Positions 9,946-18,307 of a stretch of DNA of 64,000 nt are shown one piece after another. A program made the position numbers and the translations under genes. The notes under the pieces are model-generated. The model was not told where the DNA came from. It saw nothing but the letters and a program-made list of their open reading frames with translations, and ran no database searches. Position 1 is the first letter of the stretch, and every line of letters begins with the position of its first letter. This DNA comes from Bradyrhizobium sp. SSBR45G (GTDB taxonomy: Bacteria > Pseudomonadota > Alphaproteobacteria > Rhizobiales > Xanthobacteraceae): positions 62,001-126,000 of the forward strand of contig NZ_BSCT01000004.1 of assembly GCF_030159255.1 (NCBI RefSeq), read 5' to 3'.

Positions 9946-9965
9946 TCCGGCCGCGCGGCGCCGGA
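9946..9965 (+). terminator. Possible attenuating hairpin between ATPase and binding-protein genes
   Basis: TCCGGC and GCCGGA form a 6-bp stem with an 8-base G/C loop directly after the ATPase stop. No U-run follows; the next 50 bases are A-rich instead. It could act as a partial terminator or an mRNA-stabilising structure rather than a strong intrinsic terminator. Confidence 0.3.
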
Positions 9966-10036
9966 CTGACAAAAACAAGACCAAGAAACTGACAACAAAC
10001 AAAACAAGCAAAATATTCAACGGGAGAAAACTTCAG

Positions 10037-11359
10037 ATGACCTATTTCCCCACCGATCGGCGCTCTCTGCTCAAGGGTGGCGCGACCTTGCTGGCGGCAG
10101 CCGCCACGATGTCGGCCGAGGATCTGCTCGGCTACGCCAAGGCCTGGGCGCAGACCTCGCCGTTCAAGCCGGAGCCCGGCGCCAAGATCAACATGATGCG
10201 CTGGAAGCGCTTCGTCGAGGCCGAGGACGTGGCCTTCATGAAGATCGTCGACGCCTTCCAGAAGGCCAACAACGTCACCATCAACATCTCCAACGAATCC
10301 TATGACGACGTCCAGCCCAAGGCCTCGGTCGCGGCCAATACAGGGCAGGGGCTCGACATGGTGTGGGGCCTCTACACGCTGCCCTTCCTGTTCTCCAACA
10401 AATGCGTCGACATGACCGACGTCGCCGACTACCTCGGCAAGAAGTGCGGCGGCTGGACCGACTCGGGCAAGGCCTATGGCATGCTCGACGGCAAGTGGAT
10501 CGGCATCCCGGTGGCCGCTACCGGCGGCCTCGTCAATTACCGCATCTCGGCCGCCGAGAAGGCCGGCTTCAAGGAGTTCCCGAAGGACCTCGCCGGCCTC
10601 TCCGAGTTCTTCAAGGCCATGAACAAGAACGGCACCCCGGGCGGCATGGCGCTCGGCCACGCCTCGGGCGACGCCAATGGCTGGGTGCACTGGGCGCTAT
10701 GGGCGCATGGCGGCAATCTGATCGACAAGGACAACAAGGTCGTCATCAACTCGCCGGAGACCGCCAAGGCGCTCGAATACGTCAAGGGTCTGTACGACAA
10801 TTTCGTGCCGGGCACCGCGTCGTGGAACGACTCGTCCAACAACAAGGCATTCCTCGCCGGCCAGCTCTACGCGACTGTCAACGGCATCTCGATCTACGTC
10901 ACCGCCAAGAAGGAGGCGCCGCAGATCGCAGAGGACATGAATCACGCGCATCTGCCGCCCGGGTTGGACGGAAAGACCCGTGAAATGCATCTGGGCTTCC
11001 CGATCCTGGTGTTCAACTTCTCCAAATATCCGCAGACCTGCAAGGCGTTCACCGCCTTCATGCTGGAGCCGGAGCAGTTCAATCCGTGGATCGAGGCGGC
11101 ACAGGGCTATCTGTCGCACTTCCTCAAGGCCTACGACGCCAACCCGATCTGGACCGTCGATCCGAAGAACACGCCGTATCGCGAAGTCGCCGCCACCGCG
11201 ACCACGCCGGCCGGTCTCGGCAAGCTCGGCGAGGCGGCTGCGGCCGCGATCGCCGACTTCGTCCTGGTCGACATGTTCGCGAACTACTGCACCGGCCGCG
11301 AGGACGTGAAGACGGCGATGGCCAGCGCCGAGCGCTCGGCCAAGCGCATCTTCCGCTGA
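10037..11359 (+). CDS. Extracellular sugar-binding protein of ABC transporter, Tat-type signal
   Basis: 440 residues from the ATG at 10037, preceded by CGGGAGAAA. The N-terminus carries a twin-arginine motif (DRRSLLKGG, Arg8-Arg9), an alanine-rich hydrophobic stretch and a probable cleavage site after KAWA (about residue 38), so export through Tat in folded form is likely. The mature part is a family-1 solute-binding protein of MalE/UgpB length with MRWKRFVEAEDVAFMKIVDAF at its start. It delivers the substrate to the two permeases at 11586 and 12536. It is followed by repeat A and a 226-base gap, which may uncouple its mRNA level from the permeases. The ligand is probably a sugar, polyol or sugar acid, given the catabolic genes around it. 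Confidence 0.92.
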   Translation: MTYFPTDRRSLLKGGATLLAAAATMSAEDLLGYAKAWAQTSPFKPEPGAKINMMRWKRFVEAEDVAFMKIVDAFQKANNVTINISNESYDDVQPKASVAANTGQGLDMVWGLYTLPFLFSNKCVDMTDVADYLGKKCGGWTDSGKAYGMLDGKWIGIPVAATGGLVNYRISAAEKAGFKEFPKDLAGLSEFFKAMNKNGTPGGMALGHASGDANGWVHWALWAHGGNLIDKDNKVVINSPETAKALEYVKGLYDNFVPGTASWNDSSNNKAFLAGQLYATVNGISIYVTAKKEAPQIAEDMNHAHLPPGLDGKTREMHLGFPILVFNFSKYPQTCKAFTAFMLEPEQFNPWIEAAQGYLSHFLKAYDANPIWTVDPKNTPYREVAATATTPAGLGKLGEAAAAAIADFVLVDMFANYCTGREDVKTAMASAERSAKRIFR

Positions 11360-11406
11360 GGCGATGAGCGCCGGCGTGTATCAGACGCGCTGGCACTTGT
11401 TGACTG

Positions 11407-11556
11407 CGTAGGGTGGACAAAGGCGCGCCGAGACCGAGGCGAGAGATCGCGATGTCTCTCGCGCCGTGCCCACCGAGGATCGGTCGCACACCTGGCGGTG
11501 GGCACGGCCCTCAGCACGATGCAGGCATCGTGCCGAGGTCCTTTGCCCACCCTACG
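11407..11556. repeat. Repeat A copy 3, inside the sugar ABC operon
   Basis: Starts CGTAGGGTGGACAAAGGC and ends CCTTTGCCCACCCTACG, with inner CCGTGCCCACCGAGG and GGTGGGCACGGCC arms. It is the most diverged and longest copy. It lies between the binding-protein gene and the first permease gene, all transcribed in the same direction, so its hairpins should form in the polycistronic mRNA. Confidence 0.88.
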
Positions 11557-11585
11557 GATCCGTCGCGAAGGGAGCTGCTGGATAA

Positions 11586-12539
11586 ATGAGTACCATTCAG
11601 ACCTCGTTGCCACGAGGCGTCGCCATCAGCGAACCCTCGGCATGGGTGCGGCTCAAGACCAACCGCAACGTCATCGCGCTGTGGTTCATGCTGCCGGCGG
11701 CGGCGTTCCTGATCCTGTTCCTGGCCTATCCGCTGGGCTTGGGCGTCTGGATGAGCTTCACCGACGAGAAGATCGGCCGCAGCGGCGTCTTCGTCGGGGT
11801 CGAGAACTACGAATGGCTCTGGGACGACTCGATCTTCTGGCTGTCGGTGTTCAACACGCTGCTCTACACGATCGTGGCATCGGCCATCAAATTCGCTATC
11901 GGGCTGTATCTGGCGCTGCTCTTGAACCGGCACATGCCGTTCAAGGCGATGATCCGCGCCATCGTGCTGATCCCCTTCATCGTGCCCACCGTGCTGTCGG
12001 CGATCGCGTTCTGGTGGATCTACGATTCGCAGTTCTCGATCATCTCCTGGTCGCTGATCAAGCTCGGCCTGATCACCCAGAACATCAACTTCCTCGGCGA
12101 CACCTCCTGGGCGCGCGCCTCCGTCATCATCGCCAATATCTGGCGCGGCGTGCCGTTCGTCGCGATCACCCTGCTTGCCGGCCTGCAGACCGTGTCGCCC
12201 TCGCTCTATGAGGCCGCCACGCTCGACGGCGCCACCAGCTGGCAGCGCTTCCGCTTCATCACCTATCCCTTGCTGACGCCGATCATAGCGGTCGTCATGA
12301 CCTTCTCGGTGCTGTTCACCTTCACCGACTTCCAGCTGATCTGGGCGCTGACCCGCGGCGGCCCGGTCAACGCTACCCATCTGATGGCGACGCTCAGCTA
12401 TCAGCGCGGCATCATCTCGGGGCGGTTAGGGGAGGGCGCCGCGATCGCCACCGCGATGATCCCGTTCCTGGCCGCGGCGATCGCGATCTCCTGGTTCGGC
12501 ATGCAACGGCGCAAATGGCAGCAAGGATCCGACCAATGA
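11586..12539 (+). CDS. Sugar ABC transporter permease (MalF/UgpA type)
   Basis: 317 residues with about six membrane segments; the first is ALWFMLPAAAFLILFLAY near residue 35. The EAA loop (EAATLDGATSWQRFRFITYP) near 215-235 contacts the ATPase. FTDEKIGRSGVFVGVENY after the first segment is the usual periplasmic P1 region of CUT1 permeases. GGGAGCTG precedes the ATG. Its stop codon overlaps the start of the second permease gene (ATGA), so the two are made in equal amounts. It forms half of the channel for the substrate bound by the protein at 10037. Confidence 0.93.
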   Translation: MSTIQTSLPRGVAISEPSAWVRLKTNRNVIALWFMLPAAAFLILFLAYPLGLGVWMSFTDEKIGRSGVFVGVENYEWLWDDSIFWLSVFNTLLYTIVASAIKFAIGLYLALLLNRHMPFKAMIRAIVLIPFIVPTVLSAIAFWWIYDSQFSIISWSLIKLGLITQNINFLGDTSWARASVIIANIWRGVPFVAITLLAGLQTVSPSLYEAATLDGATSWQRFRFITYPLLTPIIAVVMTFSVLFTFTDFQLIWALTRGGPVNATHLMATLSYQRGIISGRLGEGAAIATAMIPFLAAAIAISWFGMQRRKWQQGSDQ

Positions 12540-13444
12540 CCGACACCACCCTGCACGCCAAGGCGCCCACCACCGCCGGCTCCGACGAATCCGAGGGCAT
12601 GAGCTACCTGGAGTCGCTGCCGCGGCGGCTGGTGACGCTCTATCTGCCGCTGTTCATCATCCTCGTGGTGCTGCTGTTCCCGTTCTACTGGATGGGACTG
12701 ACGTCGATCAAACCCGACGAGCAGCTGATCGACATGGAGAAGTACAACCCGTTCTGGGTGGTGCATCCGACCTTCAAGCACATCTCCAAGCTGCTGTTCG
12801 AGACGCAATATCCGCGCTGGCTGTGGAACACGATGTATGTCGCGGTCGGCGCCACCACGCTGTCGATCTTCGCCTCGGTGCTCGCCGCCTACGCCATCGT
12901 GCGGCTGCGCTTCAAGGGCGCGGACACCGTGGGCGTGCTGATCTTCTTCGCCTACCTCGTGCCGCCGTCGATCCTGTTCATCCCGCTGGCCTCGGTGATC
13001 CAGGCCTACGGCCTGTTCGACTCGCCGCTGTCGCTGATCCTGGTCTATCCGACGCTTCTGATCCCGTTCTCGACCTGGCTCCTGATGGGCTATTTCAAGA
13101 CCATCCCGTTCGAGCTCGAGGAATGCGCCCTGATCGACGGTGCCAGCCGCTGGCAGATCCTGGTCAAGATCGTGGTGCCCCTGGCGGTGCCCGGCCTGAT
13201 CTCGGCCTTCATCTTCTCGTTCACCTTGTGCTGGAACGAGTTCATCTACGCGCTGACCTTCCTGCAATCGACCCCGAACAAGACCGTGCCGGTCGCGATC
13301 GTCAACGAGTTCGTCGACGGCGACATCTACAAATGGGGATCGCTGATGGCCGGCGCCCTGGTCGGCTCGTTGCCGCTCGTGATCCTTTACGCCTTCTTCG
13401 TCGAGCATTATGTGTCGGCCATGACCGGCGCGGTGAAGGAGTAG
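12536..13444 (+). CDS. Sugar ABC transporter permease (MalG/UgpE type)
   Basis: 302 residues from the ATG at 12536, which overlaps the preceding stop as ATGA; an in-frame start at 12515 lies inside the upstream gene. A cytoplasmic N-terminus of about 30 residues is followed by six membrane segments and the EAA motif ECALIDGASRWQILVKIVVP near 198-217. It is the second half of the CUT1 channel. The long N-terminal extension is usual for MalG-type partners. Downstream, a palindromic repeat separates it from denD. Confidence 0.93.
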   Translation: MTDTTLHAKAPTTAGSDESEGMSYLESLPRRLVTLYLPLFIILVVLLFPFYWMGLTSIKPDEQLIDMEKYNPFWVVHPTFKHISKLLFETQYPRWLWNTMYVAVGATTLSIFASVLAAYAIVRLRFKGADTVGVLIFFAYLVPPSILFIPLASVIQAYGLFDSPLSLILVYPTLLIPFSTWLLMGYFKTIPFELEECALIDGASRWQILVKIVVPLAVPGLISAFIFSFTLCWNEFIYALTFLQSTPNKTVPVAIVNEFVDGDIYKWGSLMAGALVGSLPLVILYAFFVEHYVSAMTGAVKE

Positions 13445-13478
13445 GGCGGCAAACGTCAATGCCGCCGCACGGGCAGTG

Positions 13479-13626
13479 CCCCCTCTCCCCTTGCGGGAGA
13501 GGGTGGCGCCGAAGGCGCCGGGTGAGGGGTATCTCTCCGCGACGGCGGTGCCCGTAGGACCAACCCCTCACCCAAGCGCGCATGCGGCGCCGTCGGTGAT
13601 GCCCTCTCCCGCAAGGGGAGAGGGCG
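13479..13626. repeat. Repeat F (CCCTCTCCCCTTGCGGGAGAGGG element)
   Basis: CCCTCTCCCCTTGCGGGAGAGGG opens the element and CCCTCTCCCGCAAGGGGAGAGGG closes it as the inverted copy, with an inner pair GGGTGAGGGGT and ACCCCTCACCC. It lies between the second permease and denD and would form a long hairpin in the transcript. Confidence 0.9.
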
Positions 13627-13700
13627 CAGTAATGTCGATCGCACTCGCGGCGACGATCACTGTAGCTGTGATCAAACAACAAAAAACAAGGAGCATCCCC

Positions 13701-14684
13701 TTGCATATTCTCGTTCTCGGCGCCGCCGGCATGGTCGGCCGCAAGTTGGTCGAGCGGCTCGTTCGCGACGGCCGTCTCGGTGAGGCCGCCATCACCCGCA
13801 TGACGCTGCAGGACATCGTCGCGCCGGCGAAGCCCGACACGTCCATCGCGGTCGAGACCATCGCCGGCGATTTCGCGGTCGCAGGCTTTGCGGAGAAGCT
13901 GGTCGCCGGCCGTCCCGACGTGATCTTCCATCTCGCCGCCATCGTGTCGGGCGAGGCGGAGCTCGATTTCGACAAGGGCTACCGCATCAATCTCGACGGC
14001 ACGCGGATGCTGTTCGACGCGGTCAGGCTGATCGGCGACGGCTACAAGCCGCGGCTGGTGTTCACCTCGTCGATCGCGGTGTTCGGCGCGCCGTTCCCGG
14101 ACGCCATCGGCGACGAGTTCGTCAACGCGCCGCTGCTCAGCTACGGCACCCAGAAGGCGATCGGCGAACTGCTGCTGGCCGACTACAGCCGCCGCGGCTT
14201 CTTCGACGGCGTCGGCATCCGCCTGCCGACCATCTGCATCCGGCCCGGCGCGCCCAACAAGGCCGCCTCCGGCTTCTTCTCCAACATCCTGCGCGAGCCC
14301 TTGGCCGGCAAGGAGGCCGTGCTGCCGGTGTCCGAGGACGTCCAGCACTGGCATGCGACGCCGCGCTCGGCTGTCGGCTTCCTGCTGCACGCCGCGACCA
14401 TGGACACCGCCAAGATCGGCCCGCGCCGCAACCTCACCATGCCCGGGCTGACCGCGACCGTCGGCGAGCAGATCGCCGCCTTGCGGCGCGTCGCCGGCGA
14501 TGCCGTGGCCGCCCGCATCCGCCGCGAGCCCGATCCATTCATCGTCGGCATCGTCGCCGGCTGGCCGCGGAATTTCGAGGCCAAGCGGGCTCGCGAGCTC
14601 GGCTTCACCACCGAGGAGAAGACCTTCGACGACATCATCCGGATCCACATCGAGGATGAGCTCGGTGGCAAGTTCGTGGCCTGA
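13701..14684 (+). CDS. denD: D-erythronate dehydrogenase-like NAD-dependent epimerase/dehydratase family protein
   Basis: 327 residues if translation starts at the TTG at 13701, which has AAGGAG 7 bases upstream and begins exactly at the first Rossmann strand; no good ATG exists. GAAGMVG at 7-13 binds NAD; the catalytic Ser is in FTSSIAVFG and Tyr148/Lys152 are in SYGTQKAIGE. The segments RINLDGTRMLFDAVR, RLPTICIRPGAPNKAASGFFS and VQHWHATPRSA are characteristic of DenD, which oxidises D-erythronate at C2 to the 2-keto acid. The usual partners OtnK, OtnC and OtnI are not here, so in this locus it may oxidise another aldonate of the same cluster. It follows the ABC operon. Confidence 0.82.
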   Translation: MHILVLGAAGMVGRKLVERLVRDGRLGEAAITRMTLQDIVAPAKPDTSIAVETIAGDFAVAGFAEKLVAGRPDVIFHLAAIVSGEAELDFDKGYRINLDGTRMLFDAVRLIGDGYKPRLVFTSSIAVFGAPFPDAIGDEFVNAPLLSYGTQKAIGELLLADYSRRGFFDGVGIRLPTICIRPGAPNKAASGFFSNILREPLAGKEAVLPVSEDVQHWHATPRSAVGFLLHAATMDTAKIGPRRNLTMPGLTATVGEQIAALRRVAGDAVAARIRREPDPFIVGIVAGWPRNFEAKRARELGFTTEEKTFDDIIRIHIEDELGGKFVA

Positions 14685-14758
14685 GACCGCCACCAGCCTC
14701 TGGACTCGCATGGCGCAAAGCGCCATTTGAGGGCAGGGAGACATTCGGGAGAGACAGC

Positions 14759-15928
14759 ATGACCGCCAGCATCGTCGGATGGGCGCATACGCCGTTCGGA
14801 AAATTCGACGCCGAGACCGTCGAGAGCCTCGTCGTCAAGGTCGCCAATGAGGCGCTCGCCGACGCCGGCATTGCAGCCGGCGACGTCGACGAGATCGTGC
14901 TCGGCCACTTCAACGCCGGCTTCTCGCCCCAGGACTTCACGGCCTCGCTGGTGCTGCAGGCCGATCCGGCGCTGCGCTTCAAGCCGGCCACCCGGGTCGA
15001 GAACGCCTGCGCGACGGGCTCTGCCGCTGTCCACCAGGGCATCCGCGCCATCGCCGCCGGCGCGGCCAAGATCGTGCTGGTCGTCGGCGTCGAGCAGATG
15101 ACCCGCACGCCGGGACCGGAGATCGGCAAGAACCTGCTCAAGGCCTCGTACCTCCCGGAGGACGGCGACACCGTCGGCGGCTTCGCCGGCGTGTTCGGCA
15201 AGATCGCGCAGGGCTATTTCCAGAAATATGGCGATCAGTCCGATGCGCTGGCGCTGATCGCGGCCAAGAACCACAAGAACGGCGTCGCCAATCCCTATGC
15301 GCAGATGCGCAAGGATTTCGGCTTCGAGTTCTGCCGCTCCGAGAGCGAGAAGAACCCCTATGTCGCGGGCCCGCTGAAGCGCACCGACTGCTCGCTGGTC
15401 TCCGACGGCGCCGCCGCGCTGGTGCTGGCCGACAGCGAGACTGCGAAGTCGTTCGCAAAGGCGGTCAATGTCCGCGCGACAGCGCATGCGCAGGACTTCC
15501 TGCCGATGTCCAAGCGCGACATCCTCGCCTTCGAAGGCTGCACGGTCGCCTGGCAGCGCGCGCTGGAAAAGGCCGGCGTTACGCTGTCCGACCTCTCCTT
15601 CGTCGAGACCCATGACTGCTTCACCGTCGCCGAGCTGATCGAATACGAGGCGATGGGCCTGACCCCGCGGGGGCAGGGCGCCCGCGCCATCAAGGAGGGC
15701 TGGACGCTCAAGGACGGCAAGTTGCCGGTCAACCCCTCTGGCGGCCTCAAGGCCAAGGGCCACCCGATCGGCGCCACCGGCGTCTCCATGCACGTCATGA
15801 CCGCCATGCAACTGACCGGCACCGCGCCCGAGGGCATGCAGCTCCCCAACGCCAGGCTCGGTGGCATCTTCAACATGGGCGGCGCCGCTGTCGCCAACTA
15901 CGTGTCGATTTTGGAGCCGGTGAAGTAG
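14759..15928 (+). CDS. Thiolase family protein (acetyl-CoA acetyltransferase, SCP2-like)
   Basis: 389 residues; GGGAG lies upstream of the ATG. The nucleophilic Cys is in VENACATGSAAVHQG (about residue 84). The second active-site block THDCFTVAELIEYEA replaces the NEAFA box of classical thiolases, as in SCP2-type enzymes, and the C-terminal block is GGLKAKGHPIGATG. It probably joins or cleaves acyl-CoA and acetyl-CoA. It lies 74 bases after denD on the same strand and may be the last gene of the sugar-locus transcript, or an unrelated acyl-CoA gene. The natural acyl chain is unknown. Confidence 0.87.
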   Translation: MTASIVGWAHTPFGKFDAETVESLVVKVANEALADAGIAAGDVDEIVLGHFNAGFSPQDFTASLVLQADPALRFKPATRVENACATGSAAVHQGIRAIAAGAAKIVLVVGVEQMTRTPGPEIGKNLLKASYLPEDGDTVGGFAGVFGKIAQGYFQKYGDQSDALALIAAKNHKNGVANPYAQMRKDFGFEFCRSESEKNPYVAGPLKRTDCSLVSDGAAALVLADSETAKSFAKAVNVRATAHAQDFLPMSKRDILAFEGCTVAWQRALEKAGVTLSDLSFVETHDCFTVAELIEYEAMGLTPRGQGARAIKEGWTLKDGKLPVNPSGGLKAKGHPIGATGVSMHVMTAMQLTGTAPEGMQLPNARLGGIFNMGGAAVANYVSILEPVK

Positions 15929-15954
15929 GGCCAAAAGGCCAAAGCTCCATCCGC

Positions 15955-16036
15955 CGTCATTGCGAGCGCAGCGACGCAATCCAGGGCCGCGTACGCCACT
16001 CTGGATTGCTTCGTTGCGTTGCTCCTCGCAATGACG
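15955..16036. repeat. Repeat C copy 1 (GTCATTGCGAGCG element)
   Basis: CGTCATTGCGAGCGCAGCGACGCAATCCAG and its inverted counterpart CTGGATTGCTTCG...CTCCTCGCAATGACG flank a short loop. Other copies are at 36945-37031 and 45021-45103. It lies between the convergent thiolase and LonN-ClpN genes. Confidence 0.9.
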
Positions 16037-16057
16037 GGTGGGAGGGGACGGCCTTAC

Positions 16058-17287
16058 TCAGACTTCCTCTTTGCCCACTCCGTCAGCCACCGACTTCGCG
16101 GCCCGCACCATGGTCACGCCGTGCTCGGCGAGCAGGCGTGCGGCCGGGCTGCGCGTCTCCGAGAACAGCGCGAGCAGCGTGTTGGCGCCTGTGATGAGAG
16201 GGTAGCCAACCTCCTGGGCAGCGAGCGCAGCACGGTCGCTGACGCGCAGGAACGCAGGCGAGGGCCGCGCGATCTCACCATCCTCGGCTGCGAGGTGGGC
16301 GAGCTCCTCGTCGACATAGGCAATCGTCTTCGCTCGCAACTGGTTCAGGCTAGCGCGGCAGCTGCGCATCACGGCTGCGGCGCTGTCGTCGTCGATCAGC
16401 GCGAGCAGCAGATGCTCGAGGGTGGCGTAGCGGTGGCGACGGTCGCGCGCATGGGTGATCGCACGCTGGCGCGTCGACTGCAGCGCTGACGACACCGGCC
16501 GAGCCGTCACGTCCAGCAGCGCCTCGACCAGTTCCAGGCGCTTGACCGGATCGAGCACCGCCAGCAGCTCGTATTTGTGCGCCAGCGGCAGCAGGACTTG
16601 CGCGGCGATGATGTCGGCGACCGTGCCGGGTTGGCGCGCCTCTCCGAACGGCGGCCAGCTTTCGGACAGGCGGATGTTGCGGATCGCGGCGTAGCGCTCG
16701 AGGCGCGCCACCGCGCGCAGGATGAGGTCCGGCGCATCGGCGGCCGTGTCCTCGCCGACGTCGGAAACCTCGGCCTCGAAGGCGCTGCCGTCGTTGCTGA
16801 AGGACCTGACCAGGACGCGCCGGCCGATGCGCACCTGCACCTTCAGCGTGCCGTCGGGCAGCGGTGCGAGTTCGATGAGGTCGGCGCGCAGGCCGATCTC
16901 ATGCAGATCACCAAAGCCGGGCTCGTCGACCGCCCGCTGCTTCTGCAGCGTGATCACGACGTCGGTTTGCTTGGCGAACGCCTCGTTGAGCGCGTTGACC
17001 GTCTTGGCGCGTCCGACGAACAGCGGATAGGTGCTGCCGGGGAACGGCACGAGGTCGCGCAGCGGAAGCGCAGGACGCCGCAGCCTTGCCGTCTGGATCA
17101 CCGGTGGTTCTGGCAGCTTGGCGCCATCGCCGCTCTTGATCAGGGCCGACAGCGTATTCCAGTCGGCCGCGCCGAACATCCGGGAGACCAGCTCCAGGCT
17201 CAGACTATGGCTGATGGTGATGGACTTCGTATTCAGGGAGTCGCGCAGTGTCTGCGCCATGAGCTTGGCATCGCGAAAATCGCGCAT
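16058..17287 (-). CDS. Protein with glyoxalase-superfamily-like, Lon N-terminal-like and Clp N-terminal-like domains
   Basis: 409 residues; AGAGGA precedes the ATG. Three modules can be read. Residues 1-52 (AKLMAQTLRDSLN...SHSLSLELVSRMFGAADWN) resemble the short domain annotated as glyoxalase-superfamily protein. Residues about 70-270 resemble the Lon LAN substrate-binding domain, beginning LPLRDLVPFPGSTYPLFVGR and continuing VVITLQKQRAVDEP. Residues about 275-400 look like a ClpA/ClpB N-terminal repeat domain (ATLEHLLLALIDDDSAAAVMRSC and GANTLLALFSE). No AAA+ module, Walker motif or protease residue is present. This is an adaptor-like arrangement of substrate-recognition domains. Alone on its strand, it gives no operon clue. 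Domain calls are by eye; the Clp part is the clearest. Confidence 0.72.
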   Translation of the reverse strand: MRDFRDAKLMAQTLRDSLNTKSITISHSLSLELVSRMFGAADWNTLSALIKSGDGAKLPEPPVIQTARLRRPALPLRDLVPFPGSTYPLFVGRAKTVNALNEAFAKQTDVVITLQKQRAVDEPGFGDLHEIGLRADLIELAPLPDGTLKVQVRIGRRVLVRSFSNDGSAFEAEVSDVGEDTAADAPDLILRAVARLERYAAIRNIRLSESWPPFGEARQPGTVADIIAAQVLLPLAHKYELLAVLDPVKRLELVEALLDVTARPVSSALQSTRQRAITHARDRRHRYATLEHLLLALIDDDSAAAVMRSCRASLNQLRAKTIAYVDEELAHLAAEDGEIARPSPAFLRVSDRAALAAQEVGYPLITGANTLLALFSETRSPAARLLAEHGVTMVRAAKSVADGVGKEEV

Positions 17288-17556
17288 CGCTTGATCCTCT
17301 GCAGGAGCGAACCAGGCATGTCAGGTGGTTGCGTTGCTGACCCGGTCGCTCGGGCAAAGGGGGAGGCCACAAAGGCTCGATACGTTCACCGTTCCCATGG
17401 CGGGCGCAACCGGCAGGTCGTATCAACCTACCGCTAGATTGACGCAGGCGGTCGCGGCTGTCAATTGCCGCTGCAGGCGGGAGGAAGGCCGCCCACCGCT
17501 CGCGATTTTAGTGCGGCCGTCACATCGTTCGTCGGCCTGGAAGGAGTGATACGCCA

Positions 17557-18114
17557 ATGATCATCGACACCGAACGGCTGATCCTGCGCGATTGGCGCGA
17601 GCACGATCGTGCGCCGTTCACGGCAATGTCGGCCGATCCGGCGGTGATGCAGTTCCTGCGCGCGCTGCCGACACGCGAGGCGTGTGATCAATGGATTGAC
17701 GTCCAGATCGCGCATCAGGCCGAGCATGGTTTTGGTTTCTGGGTGGTCGAGGGCCGGACGTCGGGCGCGTTCCTGGGCACGGTCGGACTATTCCGGGTTT
17801 TGTTCGATGCACCGTTCACACCGGCGGTCGAGATCGGCTGGCGGCTGGCGCGCGAGGCCTGGGGGCAGGGGATCGCGACCGAAGCGGCGCGGGCGGCGCT
17901 GGACTTTGGTTTCGCGCGGCTCAAGCTCGACGAGATCATCGCCTACGCGGCGCCGGCCAATGAGGCCTCTCAGCAGGTCATGCGCAAGCTCGGCATGATC
18001 AGAGATGCGGCGTCGGACTTCGATCATCCGCGTGTCTCAGCCGACAGCCCGCTCCGGCGGCAGGTCATGTACCGGCTCGCGCGAGACGCGTGGGCCAAAA
18101 GCGAGATGCCGTAG
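17557..18114 (+). CDS. GNAT family N-acetyltransferase (RimJ/RimL-like)
   Basis: 185 residues; AAGGAG precedes the ATG. TERLILRDWREHD at the N-terminus, EIGWRLAREAWGQGIATEAARA at the acetyl-CoA-binding motif A (about 89-110) and IIAYAAPANEASQQVMRKLGM near 128-148 are the RimJ/RimL pattern. Such enzymes acetylate protein N-termini or small-molecule amines. The stop codon TAG is formed by the first bases of repeat A (cgTAGggtgggc), so the C-terminal end of the protein is set by the repeat insertion. The substrate is unknown. Confidence 0.88.
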   Translation: MIIDTERLILRDWREHDRAPFTAMSADPAVMQFLRALPTREACDQWIDVQIAHQAEHGFGFWVVEGRTSGAFLGTVGLFRVLFDAPFTPAVEIGWRLAREAWGQGIATEAARAALDFGFARLKLDEIIAYAAPANEASQQVMRKLGMIRDAASDFDHPRVSADSPLRRQVMYRLARDAWAKSEMP

Positions 18115-18271
18115 GGTGGGCAGAGCGGCCGCCGAAGGCGGCAGCGTGCCCACCGTCTGGCGGCAGGGTTCGGAGCAAGATGGTGGGCACGGCGCCACTG
18201 GCATCGCGCCTCGCATCAGTGGCGGTGGCTATGGATTCCGGGCTCGCCCTTTGGGCGCCCCGGAATGACGG
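18111..18271. repeat. Composite repeat: repeat A followed by a half copy of repeat B
   Basis: GTAGGGTGGGCAGAGCGG and the inner CGTGCCCACCG/TGGTGGGCACGGC arms of repeat A occupy 18111 to about 18195, but the closing CTTTGCCCACCCTAC is missing. Instead the right half of repeat B (ATGGATTCCGGGCTCG...CCCCGGAATGACGG, 18231-18271) follows. The element therefore looks like a fusion of two families. Its first bases supply the GNAT stop codon. Confidence 0.8.
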
Positions 18272-18307
18272 AGAGTGTGCGACGGGGCGAGGCTGTCGCA
18301 GGCGTCG

